Assembly: GCF_001890925.1 (NCBI RefSeq)
Contig: NZ_MLCB01000148.1
Coordinates: forward strand, 1 to 33,137
Length of the DNA stretch: 33,137 bases
Origin: Planktotalea frisia
GTDB lineage: Bacteria > Pseudomonadota > Alphaproteobacteria > Rhodobacterales > Rhodobacteraceae
Reading direction: 5' to 3'
In this document: piece by piece, positions 16,961-24,992 of the stretch
Numbering within the stretch: the first letter of the stretch is position 1
Layout: each line of letters begins with the position of its first letter
Made by a program: the position numbers and the translations under genes
The notes under the pieces: generated by a model
The model's database searches: none
Told to the model about the DNA's origin: nothing
The model's input: only the letters and a program-made list of their open reading frames with translations

Positions 16961-17340
16961 CGCGCGCGCATCCAGATGAACGACTGACAGGCAACCAGCA
17001 CACAGCCAGAGACTTTGAGGCTGCCATTCTGTAGCTCCATCCGTGACTTAAAAGTGCGGTCTTTGTTCGGATCCCAGATCTTCCCACCGTCCCATTTGCC
17101 CGCTTTCGAGGTTGGTTTCATATCCCAAATCATGCGCTTGCCCATGTGTTCATAAGTGCCTTTCTTGCCTTGGGCATCGCGCGCATCGACGATTTTTCCA
17201 CACAGCGACGCCCCACAAGGTGCGATGTTCACAATCAAGGTTCCGCGTTCTGTTTTATGGGTGCGCCAAGTACCCGTGACATCTTGCGCCTGCAAGAAAG
17301 TGGGGAAAAGCAGCAAGGCGAAAAGCGCTAAAAATCTCAT
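16957..17340 (-). CDS. DUF2147 family exported protein
   Basis: This 127-aa protein has a clear Sec signal peptide (MRFLALFALLLFPTFLQAQ) and a DUF2147 domain: DVTGTWRTHKTERGTLIVNI, CGASLCGKIVD and a final CVLVACQSFIWMR. Four Cys residues suit two periplasmic disulfides. The family is a small beta-barrel of unknown function, widespread in proteobacteria. Its ATG overlaps the DUF4188 stop by 4 nt, so it is second in a two-gene operon divergent from a TetR regulator. Confidence 0.85.
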   Translation of the reverse strand: MRFLALFALLLFPTFLQAQDVTGTWRTHKTERGTLIVNIAPCGASLCGKIVDARDAQGKKGTYEHMGKRMIWDMKPTSKAGKWDGGKIWDPNKDRTFKSRMELQNGSLKVSGCVLVACQSFIWMRAR

Positions 17341-17819
17341 TGATCTTCTCCTGTAACGCGGCCTCTGGCGGTGTTCATGTGACCTGATGCTGGGACGGTG
17401 GTGCTGGCTTTGCCCAAGCCATCCAGTGGCATTGCTGAGTATAGGGTGTCGTATTGTCCGTCAGACACGAGAAACGTTTCATGCCAAATCCCAACATCTT
17501 TGCGTGCGCTTTTTGCGGCTTTGTTGAAGGCTTTCCATGCTGGCATGTGTTGCTTGGCGGTGTCTCTTGCATAAGCTTCGAGATGGTCGAAACTGCGCCA
17601 ATACTGTATCGTGACGCTTGGTGATCCTGCGCGCGTTGCAAGGCATCCGGTTTGTTCGATCGGCAATGTGCGCAGTTCCTTTTGCATCCGCATCATCGCG
17701 AGAGCGACAGGAAGCCATTTGTGAACCTTCCACCACACGTTGATTCGCATCCCGATCAGGAAGACGACAAAGTCACCCTCAATCTGCGCGCTCATACGCT
17801 CTTCAATGATCTTCGTCAT
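17337..17819 (-). CDS. DUF4188 / monooxygenase-like protein
   Basis: This 160-aa protein has the DUF4188 pattern: FVVFLIGMRINVWWKVHKWLPVA near the start, then RAGSPSVTIQYWRSFDHLEAYA and a HMPAWKAFN segment. The fold is a dimeric alpha/beta (ferredoxin-like) barrel related to ABM/haem-binding monooxygenases and phenylacetaldoxime dehydratase-type proteins, but no catalytic chemistry is established. M9 (17795) is an alternative start with GAAGAG upstream. It is first in an operon with DUF2147 and divergent from the TetR gene. Confidence 0.8.
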   Translation of the reverse strand: MTKIIEERMSAQIEGDFVVFLIGMRINVWWKVHKWLPVALAMMRMQKELRTLPIEQTGCLATRAGSPSVTIQYWRSFDHLEAYARDTAKQHMPAWKAFNKAAKSARKDVGIWHETFLVSDGQYDTLYSAMPLDGLGKASTTVPASGHMNTARGRVTGEDQ

Positions 17820-17843
17820 CGTCTGTTTTCCACGCTCGCTACA

Positions 17844-17862
17844 ATGTCATCGTTGTTGACAT
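17844..17862. promoter_or_regulatory. TetR operator copy 1
   Basis: ATGTCATCGTTGTTGACAT is symmetric at its ends (ATGTCA / TGACAT) and matches copy 2 at 16 of 19 positions. It contains TTGACA (17856-17861), the likely -35 of the regulator's promoter, and lies 25 nt upstream of the divergent DUF4188 start, so occupancy would shut both directions. Confidence 0.65.
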
Positions 17863-17883
17863 GGTTGACGGAGCGGCACCCTA

Positions 17884-17902
17884 ATGTCAACGCTGTTGAT
17901 AT
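17884..17902. promoter_or_regulatory. TetR operator copy 2, overlapping the tetR start codon
   Basis: ATGTCAACGCTGTTGATAT has arms ATGTCAAC / GTTGATAT and lies exactly 40 bp after copy 1. Its last two bases are the first two of the regulator's ATG. No ribosome site is visible between it and the ATG, so the message may be leaderless or very short-leadered, consistent with tight autorepression. Confidence 0.65.
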
Positions 17903-18491
17903 GGCGCAAAAAAAGGCAACATATCATCACGGGGATCTGCTTGTTCAGATTGAACGAATTGCTTGGGAAAAGGTTCGCGAAAGCGGTGCTGACAACCTAA
18001 GTTTGCGCAGCTGTGCGCGTGATGCGGGGGTTGATCCCGCAGCGGTCTATCGCCATTTCAAATCGAAAGATGCGCTCTTGGCGCGTTTGGCAAGCAAAGC
18101 GTTTTTGGAACTCGCCCAAGCAATGGAAGCCGGCGAAGCGCGGTTTGTCGAAATTGATCCAAAGGGCGCACTGGTGCAGATCGGCATGGCGTACATCGGA
18201 TATGCTGTGCGAGAGCCGCATATTTTCCAGATGATGTTCGACATTGCGGGGCGGTGTAAGCGCGACGGAATTGCGGGTTTTGTGATTGAAGACCGCAGTG
18301 CGCATGGAATTTTGGTCAACGCTGTAGAGCGGCTTCAACCCACGTTCGATCAAGACGTTCATGTCTTCACGCTTTGGAGCGTTGTCCACGGGTTTGCGAA
18401 ACTGGCGAATTCGGGATTAGGGCCAGCGCCAGATGACTTAGAACACCTTGCGCACGCGCTTTGCGAGAACGTCGCTGAGCTGATCCGTTAG
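17901..18491 (+). CDS. TetR/AcrR family transcriptional regulator
   Basis: This 196-aa regulator has an N-terminal HTH (about 34-53, with CARDAGVDPAAVYRHFKSKDALL) and an all-helical ligand/dimer domain with a WHG-type tail (TLWSVVHGFAKLANSG). The open frame runs back to 17652, but everything before 17901 overlaps the divergent gene and lacks family similarity. MAQKKATYHHGDL at 17901 is the usual beginning for this group. Two operator-like repeats lie in front, so it probably represses itself and the DUF4188-DUF2147 operon. The inducer is unknown. Confidence 0.9.
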   Translation: MAQKKATYHHGDLLVQIERIAWEKVRESGADNLSLRSCARDAGVDPAAVYRHFKSKDALLARLASKAFLELAQAMEAGEARFVEIDPKGALVQIGMAYIGYAVREPHIFQMMFDIAGRCKRDGIAGFVIEDRSAHGILVNAVERLQPTFDQDVHVFTLWSVVHGFAKLANSGLGPAPDDLEHLAHALCENVAELIR

Positions 18492-18495
18492 AGGC

Positions 18496-18532
18496 TGTCC
18501 GACCCTTTAGAAGACAACCAAGGGGCCGGACA
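18496..18532. terminator. Bidirectional terminator between tetR and aminotransferase genes
   Basis: The arms TGTCCG and CGGACA, extended inward by CCCTT/AAGGG across one mismatch, form a stem around AGAAGACAACC and are followed by TTTT on the plus strand. It sits in the 51-nt gap between convergent genes. Confidence 0.65.
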
Positions 18533-18542
18533 TTTTCAGAGG

Positions 18543-19895
18543 TCAAGCAGCGCTGAGACCTGTGTCCAGGGCATCCAGAATGGTCTGCACTTCACCCTCA
18601 GAAATCGTCAAAGGCGGTGACATGAGGATATTTGGTGGACCCATGCGCACCATGGCGCCTGCCTCGTAAGTGGCTTGTTGGATGCGTTTGACGGTTGCGG
18701 GATCAATCGGGGTTTTTGCGGTTTTGTCAGAGACCATCTCGAAACCTGTCATCAAGCCAGTGCCACCGCGTACATCACCGATGATGTCGTGTTTTGCAGC
18801 CAGCGCTTGGCATCCCTCGAACAGTTGTTTGCCGCGCGCAGCTGCATTGGCACGCAGATCAAGACGGACAGTTTCAGCTAGGCATGCGGTGACGGCAGCA
18901 GCGCCAACTGGGTGCGCGGAGTATGTATAGCCGTGATAAATGCCGCCCACCGCAGGATAGCTGTTCTCGAATACATCCGCGACTTTTTCGTTAAAAAGCG
19001 CCGCGCCCACAGGGAAATAGCCAGAGGTGATGCCCTTCGCGGTGCTCATCATATCGGGCTTCACGCCATAGTGGGTAGAGCCGGACCAAGAACCAGTGCG
19101 CCCAAAGCCTGTGATCACCTCATCCGCGATCATCAGAATGCCATGACGGTCACACACATCACGCATGAGACCCATGAAGCTCTCGTGTGGGACAATCACG
19201 CCACCTGCGCCTTGGATCGGTTCCATGATAAAGGCGGCGATGGTGTTCGCGCCTTGGAATTGCACCTCATCCTCGAACGCATTCGCGATGTTCTGCGCCA
19301 GCTGTGCTGGGTCGGTCTCATTGAACGGATTACGATAAGGATAGGGGCTGGGCAGGTGGAAGCAACCGGGCAACATAGGCTCATAGCCGATGCGGAACCG
19401 GTTGTTGCCGTTGACAGATGCGCCACCGAAATGGGTGCCGTGATAGCCCTTTTTGAGAGAGATGAACTTTGTGCGCGTCGGCTCGCCAAGTAGACGATGG
19501 TACTGACGCGACAAACGTAGGCAGGTCTCGACTGAATCTGAACCACCCGAGGTAAAGAAGGACCGCACCATACCGTCAGGTTCAAAGAACTCGCGCACGG
19601 CATAGGACGCCTCAATTGCAGGTGGGTTCGTTGTGCCGGAAAAGGCGGAATAGTAGGGCAGATCGTAAAGCTGTTTGGCAATCGCGTCCTTGATCACGTT
19701 GTTCGAATACCCAAGGTTCACGCACCACAGGCCACCCACAGCATCGACAGTCTTGTGACCATCTAGATCTTCAATCACGACGCCTTCAGCTTTGGCGATA
19801 ATCGCGGGCATGTTAGCGTCTGAATTGCCCTGATGACCCATCGGATGCCACATGTGGCGCGCGTTGTTCTCGCGCAGGAAATTGTCGTCTTTCAT
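18543..19895 (-). CDS. Class III (omega) aminotransferase
   Basis: A 450-aa PLP enzyme of fold type I. The PLP-binding Asp is in IADEVITGFGRTG (D258) and the Schiff-base Lys in STAKGITSGYFPVGA (K287); SGGSDSVET (116-124) is the phosphate-binding turn. The N-terminal HMWHPMGHQG block resembles the omega-amino acid:pyruvate, taurine:pyruvate and polyamine aminotransferases, which move amino groups from terminal amines to pyruvate. The exact donor cannot be told from the sequence. Its start overlaps the Kef antiporter stop by 4 nt (ATGA), so the two are translationally coupled, an unexplained pairing. Confidence 0.92.
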   Translation of the reverse strand: MKDDNFLRENNARHMWHPMGHQGNSDANMPAIIAKAEGVVIEDLDGHKTVDAVGGLWCVNLGYSNNVIKDAIAKQLYDLPYYSAFSGTTNPPAIEASYAVREFFEPDGMVRSFFTSGGSDSVETCLRLSRQYHRLLGEPTRTKFISLKKGYHGTHFGGASVNGNNRFRIGYEPMLPGCFHLPSPYPYRNPFNETDPAQLAQNIANAFEDEVQFQGANTIAAFIMEPIQGAGGVIVPHESFMGLMRDVCDRHGILMIADEVITGFGRTGSWSGSTHYGVKPDMMSTAKGITSGYFPVGAALFNEKVADVFENSYPAVGGIYHGYTYSAHPVGAAAVTACLAETVRLDLRANAAARGKQLFEGCQALAAKHDIIGDVRGGTGLMTGFEMVSDKTAKTPIDPATVKRIQQATYEAGAMVRMGPPNILMSPPLTISEGEVQTILDALDTGLSAA

Positions 19896-21811
19896 AGCTG
19901 TTCCTCGCCTTTCGAATTGCGCTGAAGGATTTTATGCATTTGCTCTCTGACTTCGGCCTCGCGACGCGGCGCGACTTCGCGGATTTTGGCCATGAAGGCT
20001 TCGTTCTCAAAAGGGGAGATGTTGACGTCATAGGTGTCCGCGACCTCGACCATGCCCTCGCGATCAGATTGATCAAACACCGCAACCATATCATTGGCCT
20101 TGTCGCTTGGAACGCCAAGCGCCTCAAAGGCAGAGCGGCCCATGCGCAAAGAACTGTCATAGGTTTCGCGGATGATGTCACGGCAGCCAGCAGCATAGAG
20201 TTCGTAAACGTGGTTACGATCCAACGCGCGCGCCATGATGTGCACATGCGGATGGTTGGTGTGAATGTAGTGGGTCATCTCGTTGATCTGCTCTTTGTTG
20301 TCGATGGCGATCACGATCAGCTTGGCTTCATGGATGCCTGCGGCGTGCAGCAGGTCAGGACGGCTCGCGTCGCCAAAATAGGCTTTGACGCCGAACTTTT
20401 CGAGCATGTCGAGTTGCTTGGAGGAATAGTCGATCACCGTCGGCGTATGACCCGCTGCGCGCAAGATACGTGCGACCATGCCGCCAACACGACCATGACC
20501 TGCGATAATGATGTTAGAGTCTGCGTCGATGTCGTCCGCTTCGCGTGCTTCTTCCTCGCTATATCGCGGTGCGATGAGACGGTCGTAAATGATGAACAAT
20601 GCAGGTGTGAGCAGCATCGACAGCGCAACAACCAGCAGTAGGATATCTGCGATGGAGGTAGGAATGATGTTGCCAGCAACGGTAAAGGACAGCAGCACAA
20701 AGCCGAACTCACCTGCTTGGGCTAGGCCAAGCGCAAAGAGCCATTTATCTGCGCCTTCAATCTTGAAGATGCGCGCAAGACCCAAGAGGACCAGCGCTTT
20801 CACTGCGATCAAGCCAAGGGTCATGCCAAGGATAGAACCCAGATTTTCCGAGAGCAGCGCAAAATTGATACCGGCGCCAACGCTCATGAAAAACAGACCC
20901 AGCAAGAGGCCACGGAACGGATCAATGTCGCTTTCTAATTCGTGTCGATAGGCGGAATTGGCAAGCACAACACCCGCGATGAATGTGCCAAGCGCAGGCG
21001 AAAGGCCAACAAGGGACATAAGCAGCGCGATACCAATCACGATAAGGAGCGCACCCGCTACGAAGAGTTCCCGCAAACCAGCACCTGCAATAAAGCGGAA
21101 GATCGGAGAAGTCAGAAAGCTCCCGCCAAGGATCACAGCGATCACAGAACCGACGGTGACGAGCATAGTCTGCCAACCGTTCAACCCCTCAACAAGGCTC
21201 ATGGCTGACCCATGATCCCCTTCACCACTATGATCATCGCCCCCATGTGCTGCATCAGCGCCGTGGGCCACTGCGTCACTCGCGACATCCATCAGCTCTG
21301 GCATCGCCAGAAGCGGCAGCAGTGCGAGCATTGGGATAACGGCAATATCTTGGGTCAAGAGCACGGAAAAACTCGACTGCCCGCCGTCGGATTTCATCAA
21401 ACCCTTTTCATTCAGTGTCTGCAAAACGATCGCCGTTGAGGACAGCGCCATGACCAAACCAATCGCCAAAGCAATCGACCAAGGTTGCCCGAACGCCATG
21501 CAAAGCCCCATCACAACAAGTGTCGTAATCCCGACTTGCCCGCCGCCAAGCCCCAACAGCTTTGCGCGCACCGCCCAGAGCATTTTCGGCTCAAGCTCTA
21601 GCCCGACGAGGAACAGCATCATCACCACGCCAAATTCAGCGAAGTGCTGGATCGCGATGACGTCCACATGCAGCAGTGCCAAGATCGGGCTGATAATAAT
21701 CCCTGCAATCAGATAGCCAAGCACTGACCCAAGGCCGAGCCGTGAAGCGATGGGTACGGAAATTACGCCTGCACATAAAAAGATGAACGCGAGAAGAAGG
21801 AAATCAGTCAT
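19892..21811 (-). CDS. CPA2 cation:proton antiporter (KefB/KefC-like)
   Basis: This 639-aa inner-membrane protein has about 12-13 helices (1-410) of the Na+/H+ exchanger fold and a cytoplasmic RCK/TrkA-N domain (433-550) with the Rossmann motif IIIAGHGRVGG. It exports K+ or Na+ in exchange for protons. MTDFLLLAFIFLCAG at 21811 is chosen as the start because the 25 residues before it are not family-like. Between two membrane helices, residues 178-203 form a His/Asp/Gly-rich insert (GADAAHGGDDHSGEGDH), unusual for KefB/C. No Kef ancillary flavoprotein (KefF/G) is adjacent. It is cotranscribed with the downstream aminotransferase. Confidence 0.92.
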   Translation of the reverse strand: MTDFLLLAFIFLCAGVISVPIASRLGLGSVLGYLIAGIIISPILALLHVDVIAIQHFAEFGVVMMLFLVGLELEPKMLWAVRAKLLGLGGGQVGITTLVVMGLCMAFGQPWSIALAIGLVMALSSTAIVLQTLNEKGLMKSDGGQSSFSVLLTQDIAVIPMLALLPLLAMPELMDVASDAVAHGADAAHGGDDHSGEGDHGSAMSLVEGLNGWQTMLVTVGSVIAVILGGSFLTSPIFRFIAGAGLRELFVAGALLIVIGIALLMSLVGLSPALGTFIAGVVLANSAYRHELESDIDPFRGLLLGLFFMSVGAGINFALLSENLGSILGMTLGLIAVKALVLLGLARIFKIEGADKWLFALGLAQAGEFGFVLLSFTVAGNIIPTSIADILLLVVALSMLLTPALFIIYDRLIAPRYSEEEAREADDIDADSNIIIAGHGRVGGMVARILRAAGHTPTVIDYSSKQLDMLEKFGVKAYFGDASRPDLLHAAGIHEAKLIVIAIDNKEQINEMTHYIHTNHPHVHIMARALDRNHVYELYAAGCRDIIRETYDSSLRMGRSAFEALGVPSDKANDMVAVFDQSDREGMVEVADTYDVNISPFENEAFMAKIREVAPRREAEVREQMHKILQRNSKGEEQL

Positions 21812-21953
21812 TTTACGGCTTTCAAATGGGCAAAGAATTCGTTCAAGTCTGAGGACAAGCAACGCAAGTCCAGCGACATTTCTCAAATGGCCTTGGAGCG
21901 CGCTGCGTTAGCGCCTATGTAGGTTTCTCAGACTTTAGAAAGATGCGTAGACC

Positions 21954-22430
21954 ATGGCCAAGCCAAAGGACAATCCGAACTATAAGGTGATCGCCGAGAA
22001 CCGGCGTGCGCGCTATGATTATGCGATTGAGGATGACGTTGAGTGCGGGATTATCTTGCAGGGGTCAGAGGTAAAATCGCTTCGTGTGAACTCTGCCAAT
22101 GTCGCGGAAAGCTATGCGGAAGTGAAAGACGGCGAGTTGTGGTTGGTGAACAGCTATATTGCACCCTATGAGGCCGCCAAAACTTGGGGTCACGAAGAGC
22201 GTCGCCGCCGTAAATTACTCGCTTCCAAAAAAGAGCTTATGCGCATGTGGTCGGATACGCAGCGCAAAGGCATGACGCTGGTTCCGCTTGTTTTGTACTT
22301 TAATCACAAAGGTTTCGTGAAGCTGAAGATAGGCATCGCCAAAGGCAAGCAAAACCATGACAAACGCGCGAGCGATGCGAAACGCGATTGGGGACGTCAA
22401 AAGCAACGTCTATTGCGGCATTCTGATTAG
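21954..22430 (+). CDS. smpB: SsrA-binding protein
   Basis: This is a 158-aa SmpB, partner of tmRNA in rescuing stalled ribosomes. The oligonucleotide-binding barrel shows [29 protein letters not shown] at the start and [19 protein letters not shown] after it. The basic tail [19 protein letters not shown] is the segment that enters the mRNA channel. Length and start are normal. The ssrA RNA itself was not found in the window. Confidence 0.97.
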   Translation: MAKPKDNPNYKVIAENRRARYDYAIEDDVECGIILQGSEVKSLRVNSANVAESYAEVKDGELWLVNSYIAPYEAAKTWGHEERRRRKLLASKKELMRMWSDTQRKGMTLVPLVLYFNHKGFVKLKIGIAKGKQNHDKRASDAKRDWGRQKQRLLRHSD

Positions 22431-22468
22431 GTGATTGGTTTGGTGGGAAGTGCCGCTGTTCTTTCCCC

Positions 22469-22498
22469 GTGACAGCTTTTGTTGAATACACGTATAAA
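22469..22498 (+). promoter_or_regulatory. Sigma-70-type promoter of the small membrane peptide gene
   Basis: GTGACA (22469-22474), an 18-nt spacer and TATAAA (22493-22498) lie about 70 nt upstream of the 59-aa peptide gene. The inverted repeat and ribosome site follow in the expected leader. Confidence 0.5.
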
Positions 22499-22514
22499 CA
22501 CCTGCGCGCACGAA

Positions 22515-22551
22515 TTGGGCCAAAACGGCGCTGCACATATAATTGGCCCAA
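22515..22551 (+). repeat. TTGGGCCAA / TTGGCCCAA inverted repeat in the leader
   Basis: Perfect 9-bp arms at 22515-22523 and 22543-22551 are separated by 19 nt, directly before the ribosome site GGGAAGGA of the 59-aa peptide gene. It could be a leader hairpin that gates translation or a two-half operator; each arm alone is also nearly palindromic. Confidence 0.5.
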
Positions 22552-22566
22552 CGGGAAGGAATTATT

Positions 22567-22746
22567 ATGGAACTCTTGATTGGTCTGCTTTCGGGCGCAG
22601 TAGGTGGTAACGTTGCTGGCGGTGTTCTGAAGAACCTCAACCAAGGTACGCTTATCAACTCGATCTCCGGCATTGTTGGCGGTGGTATCGGTGGCGGTGC
22701 AGTCCTTGCGATTGTTGGTGTTGTTAAAAACATGATGGCGAAGTAA
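22567..22746 (+). CDS. 59-aa glycine-rich small membrane protein
   Basis: From ATG 22567, preceded by AAGGA, the product is MELLIGLLSGAVGGNVAGGV continuing to VKNMMAK. Two hydrophobic stretches (2-20 and about 36-54) carry repeated G-x-x-x-G patterns typical of glycine-zipper helices that pack in membranes. Short paralogues of this type are common in roseobacters and unnamed. A promoter and a leader inverted repeat precede it and a hairpin follows, so it is a stand-alone expressed unit. Function unknown; no toxin-antitoxin partner is visible. Confidence 0.75.
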   Translation: MELLIGLLSGAVGGNVAGGVLKNLNQGTLINSISGIVGGGIGGGAVLAIVGVVKNMMAK

Positions 22747-22770
22747 TTCGCGCTTTAGGATAAGCTGACA

Positions 22771-22792
22771 GGCATCGCGGTTTCGCGGTGCC
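22771..22792 (+). terminator. Hairpin after the small membrane protein gene
   Basis: The stem GGCATCGCG / CGCGGTGCC (9 bp with one G-T pair) and loop GTTT lie 24 nt after the stop. No T-tract follows, so it may terminate weakly or only stabilise the 3' end. Confidence 0.5.
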
Positions 22793-22866
22793 GACACTCC
22801 CCCAGACCCTTGCCACTGCGCGCCCTCGCCAGTATGCAAGTTTGCAAGCAAAAGAGGGCATTTCAC

Positions 22867-23724
22867 ATGGCATCTGACGACCCGAAGACCTTGGTTTCTA
22901 CCGAATGGCTTGCTGCACACATGCGCGACCCTGATCTGCGGATCATTGACGCGTCTTGGTATATGGCGGCAGAGGGCCGCGATGCGCGCGGCGAATACGA
23001 AGCCGAACATATCCCCGGCGCGCGTTTCTTTGACATCGATGAAATTAGCGATGCGCGCTCCAAGTTAGATCACATGGCACCGAGCACTGAAAAGTTCATG
23101 TCGCGGATGCGTGCCATGGGCATTGGTGATGGGCATCAAGTGGTTGTCTATGATGGCTCGGGCATTTTTTCTGCGCCGCGTGTGTGGTGGCTGTTCCGTT
23201 TGATGGGTCAAATGGACGTTGCTGTGTTGGATGGTGGTCTCAACAAATGGCTTGCTGAAGGCCGTGAGACGGAAGATATGCCGCCGGTTATTCGTGATCG
23301 CCACATGATGGTGCGATTCCAGAACCAAATGGTGAAAGACGCCACACAAGTTGCGGCTGCAGCGAAACTTGGCGCGCCTCAAATCGTTGATGCGCGCTCG
23401 CCTGCCCGCTTTGCAGGGACAGAGCCTGAGCCACGCGAAGGCATGCGCGTTGGGCACATTCCAAATTCGCGCAACGTCTTTTATAAAACTCTGCTTAACA
23501 GCGACAACACGATGAAAGATCCGGCTGAACTCAAGGCGGCGTTCGAGGCTGCTGGCGTGGATCTGGACAAGCCTGTGATTAACACATGTGGATCGGGCAT
23601 CACGGCTTGTATCCTAGCGCTTGCAATGGAACGGATCGGGAAAACGGATCACTCCGTCTATGATGGTTCTTGGAATGAATGGGGCTCTGTGCCCACTATG
23701 CCTATTGAAACTGGAGAGGCTTAA
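22867..23724 (+). CDS. sseA: 3-mercaptopyruvate / thiosulfate sulfurtransferase
   Basis: This 285-aa tandem rhodanese has an inactive N-terminal domain (about 8-135) and a C-terminal domain with the active-site loop CGSGITAC (C241). CGSG[VI]T is the mercaptopyruvate-type loop rather than the CRKGVT loop of thiosulfate-preferring enzymes. It transfers sulfur from 3-mercaptopyruvate to thiols or cyanide. ATG 22867 has AGAGGG upstream; the longer frame from 22810 adds a non-family stretch. It abuts the aminotransferase gene directly (TAAATG). That enzyme could make mercaptopyruvate from cysteine, which would give the pair a common purpose. Confidence 0.93.
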   Translation: MASDDPKTLVSTEWLAAHMRDPDLRIIDASWYMAAEGRDARGEYEAEHIPGARFFDIDEISDARSKLDHMAPSTEKFMSRMRAMGIGDGHQVVVYDGSGIFSAPRVWWLFRLMGQMDVAVLDGGLNKWLAEGRETEDMPPVIRDRHMMVRFQNQMVKDATQVAAAAKLGAPQIVDARSPARFAGTEPEPREGMRVGHIPNSRNVFYKTLLNSDNTMKDPAELKAAFEAAGVDLDKPVINTCGSGITACILALAMERIGKTDHSVYDGSWNEWGSVPTMPIETGEA

Positions 23725-24909
23725 ATGTTTGCCAACCTAAAGCCACAACCTGCTGACAAAATCCTAGCTCTGGTCAAAGCGTTCCGCGAAGACCCGCGTG
23801 CTGAAAAGATCGACCTTGGTGTTGGTGTTTACAAAAATGCTGAAGGCACGACGCCTGTGATGCGCGCTGTGAAAACGGCTGAAAAGCAGTTGTGGGAGAT
23901 TGAGAGCACCAAGTCCTATGTTGGTCTTGCGGGCGATCCTGCGTTTTCCGATGTGATGATTGATTTGGTGCTCGGCGACGCGGTGGAGCGTTCGAACGTT
24001 GCTGCCGCAGCAACGCCCGGTGGCACAGGGGCATGTCGTCAAGCGTTTGAGCTGATGCAAATGGCCAACCCTGACGCGCGTGTTTTCGTGTCTAACCCTA
24101 CATGGCCTAATCATACGTCGATCCTGAATTACCTAGGGATTGAGCACGTGCCGTACCGCTATTTCGACGCTGACACGCGAGGCGTTGATTTTGATGGCAT
24201 GCTAGAAGACCTGAAGGGTTTGAAAGCAGGCGATTTGGTGTTGTTGCATGGGTGCTGTCACAATCCGACGGGCGCAAACTTGAACCTGACGCAGTGGCAG
24301 ATTGTTGTTGATGTGCTCAACGAAAAGGGTGCGATCCCGATGATCGATATCGCGTATCAGGGTTTCGGCGATGGTCTTGAAGAAGACGCAGCTGCCGCAC
24401 GTCTAGTCGCGTCCTGCGTACCTGAATGCCTGATCGCTGCGAGTTGTTCCAAGAACTTTGGTATCTACCGTGAGCGGACTGGATTGTTGATGGCCGTGTC
24501 TACTGAGACGTCTCGCCAGGGGTTGAATCAAGACACGCTGGCGTTCTTGAACCGTCAGAATTTTTCGTTTCCACCCGACCACGGTGCGCGTTTGGTCACG
24601 ATGGTTTTGCAGGACCCTGATTTGCGTGCTGATTGGGCGAAAGAATTGGAAGATGTGCGTCTTGGAATGCTTGGCTTGCGCGAACAATTGGCTGGTGAAT
24701 TAAAGCGTTTGAGTGGCTCTGACCGGTTCGGGTTCTTGGCGCAGCACCGCGGGATGTTCTCGCGTCTGGGCACAACGCCTGAAATGGTAGAGCGCCTGCG
24801 CGCAGAGCACGGGATTTATATGGTTGGTGACAGCCGTATGAATATTGCTGGTCTGAACGCGCAGTCTGTGCCGATCCTGGCGCAAGCAATTATCGACGTG
24901 GGTGTTTGA
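23725..24909 (+). CDS. Aromatic/aspartate aminotransferase (class I, TyrB-like)
   Basis: A 394-aa fold-type I PLP enzyme of subgroup I-alpha (AspC/TyrB). LGVGVYKN (31-38), HGCCHNPTGANL (175-186) and the Schiff-base loop SCSKNFGIYRERTG (K243, R249) are visible. It interconverts tyrosine, phenylalanine or aspartate with their 2-oxo acids using glutamate/2-oxoglutarate. AspC and TyrB types cannot be separated by eye. It starts one base after the sulfurtransferase stop, with its ribosome site GGAGAGG inside sseA, so translation is coupled; cysteine transamination is a possible joint role (inference). Confidence 0.92.
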   Translation: MFANLKPQPADKILALVKAFREDPRAEKIDLGVGVYKNAEGTTPVMRAVKTAEKQLWEIESTKSYVGLAGDPAFSDVMIDLVLGDAVERSNVAAAATPGGTGACRQAFELMQMANPDARVFVSNPTWPNHTSILNYLGIEHVPYRYFDADTRGVDFDGMLEDLKGLKAGDLVLLHGCCHNPTGANLNLTQWQIVVDVLNEKGAIPMIDIAYQGFGDGLEEDAAAARLVASCVPECLIAASCSKNFGIYRERTGLLMAVSTETSRQGLNQDTLAFLNRQNFSFPPDHGARLVTMVLQDPDLRADWAKELEDVRLGMLGLREQLAGELKRLSGSDRFGFLAQHRGMFSRLGTTPEMVERLRAEHGIYMVGDSRMNIAGLNAQSVPILAQAIIDVGV

Positions 24910-24918
24910 CAGTTTCGA

Positions 24919-24961
24919 ATCGGCTTTGCCGATCCGACCGGCTGGGGGACTAGTCCCCCAG
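24919..24961 (+). terminator. Tandem hairpin terminator after the aminotransferase gene
   Basis: ATCGGC-TTT-GCCGAT (24919-24933) is followed by a perfect 20-nt palindrome with arms CTGGGGGACT / AGTCCCCCAG (24942-24961). The GGGGGACTAGTCCCCC form recurs as an intergenic element in roseobacter genomes (recollection). It lies between convergent genes. Confidence 0.6.
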
Positions 24962-24992
24962 ACCCCCTAGGATATTTACAAAGAGAGGAAAG

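Noticed and set aside
17652-17900. Upstream extension of the TetR frame
   Set aside because: It overlaps the divergent DUF4188 gene and the operators and lacks TetR similarity; MAQKKATYHHGD at 17901 is the usual beginning.
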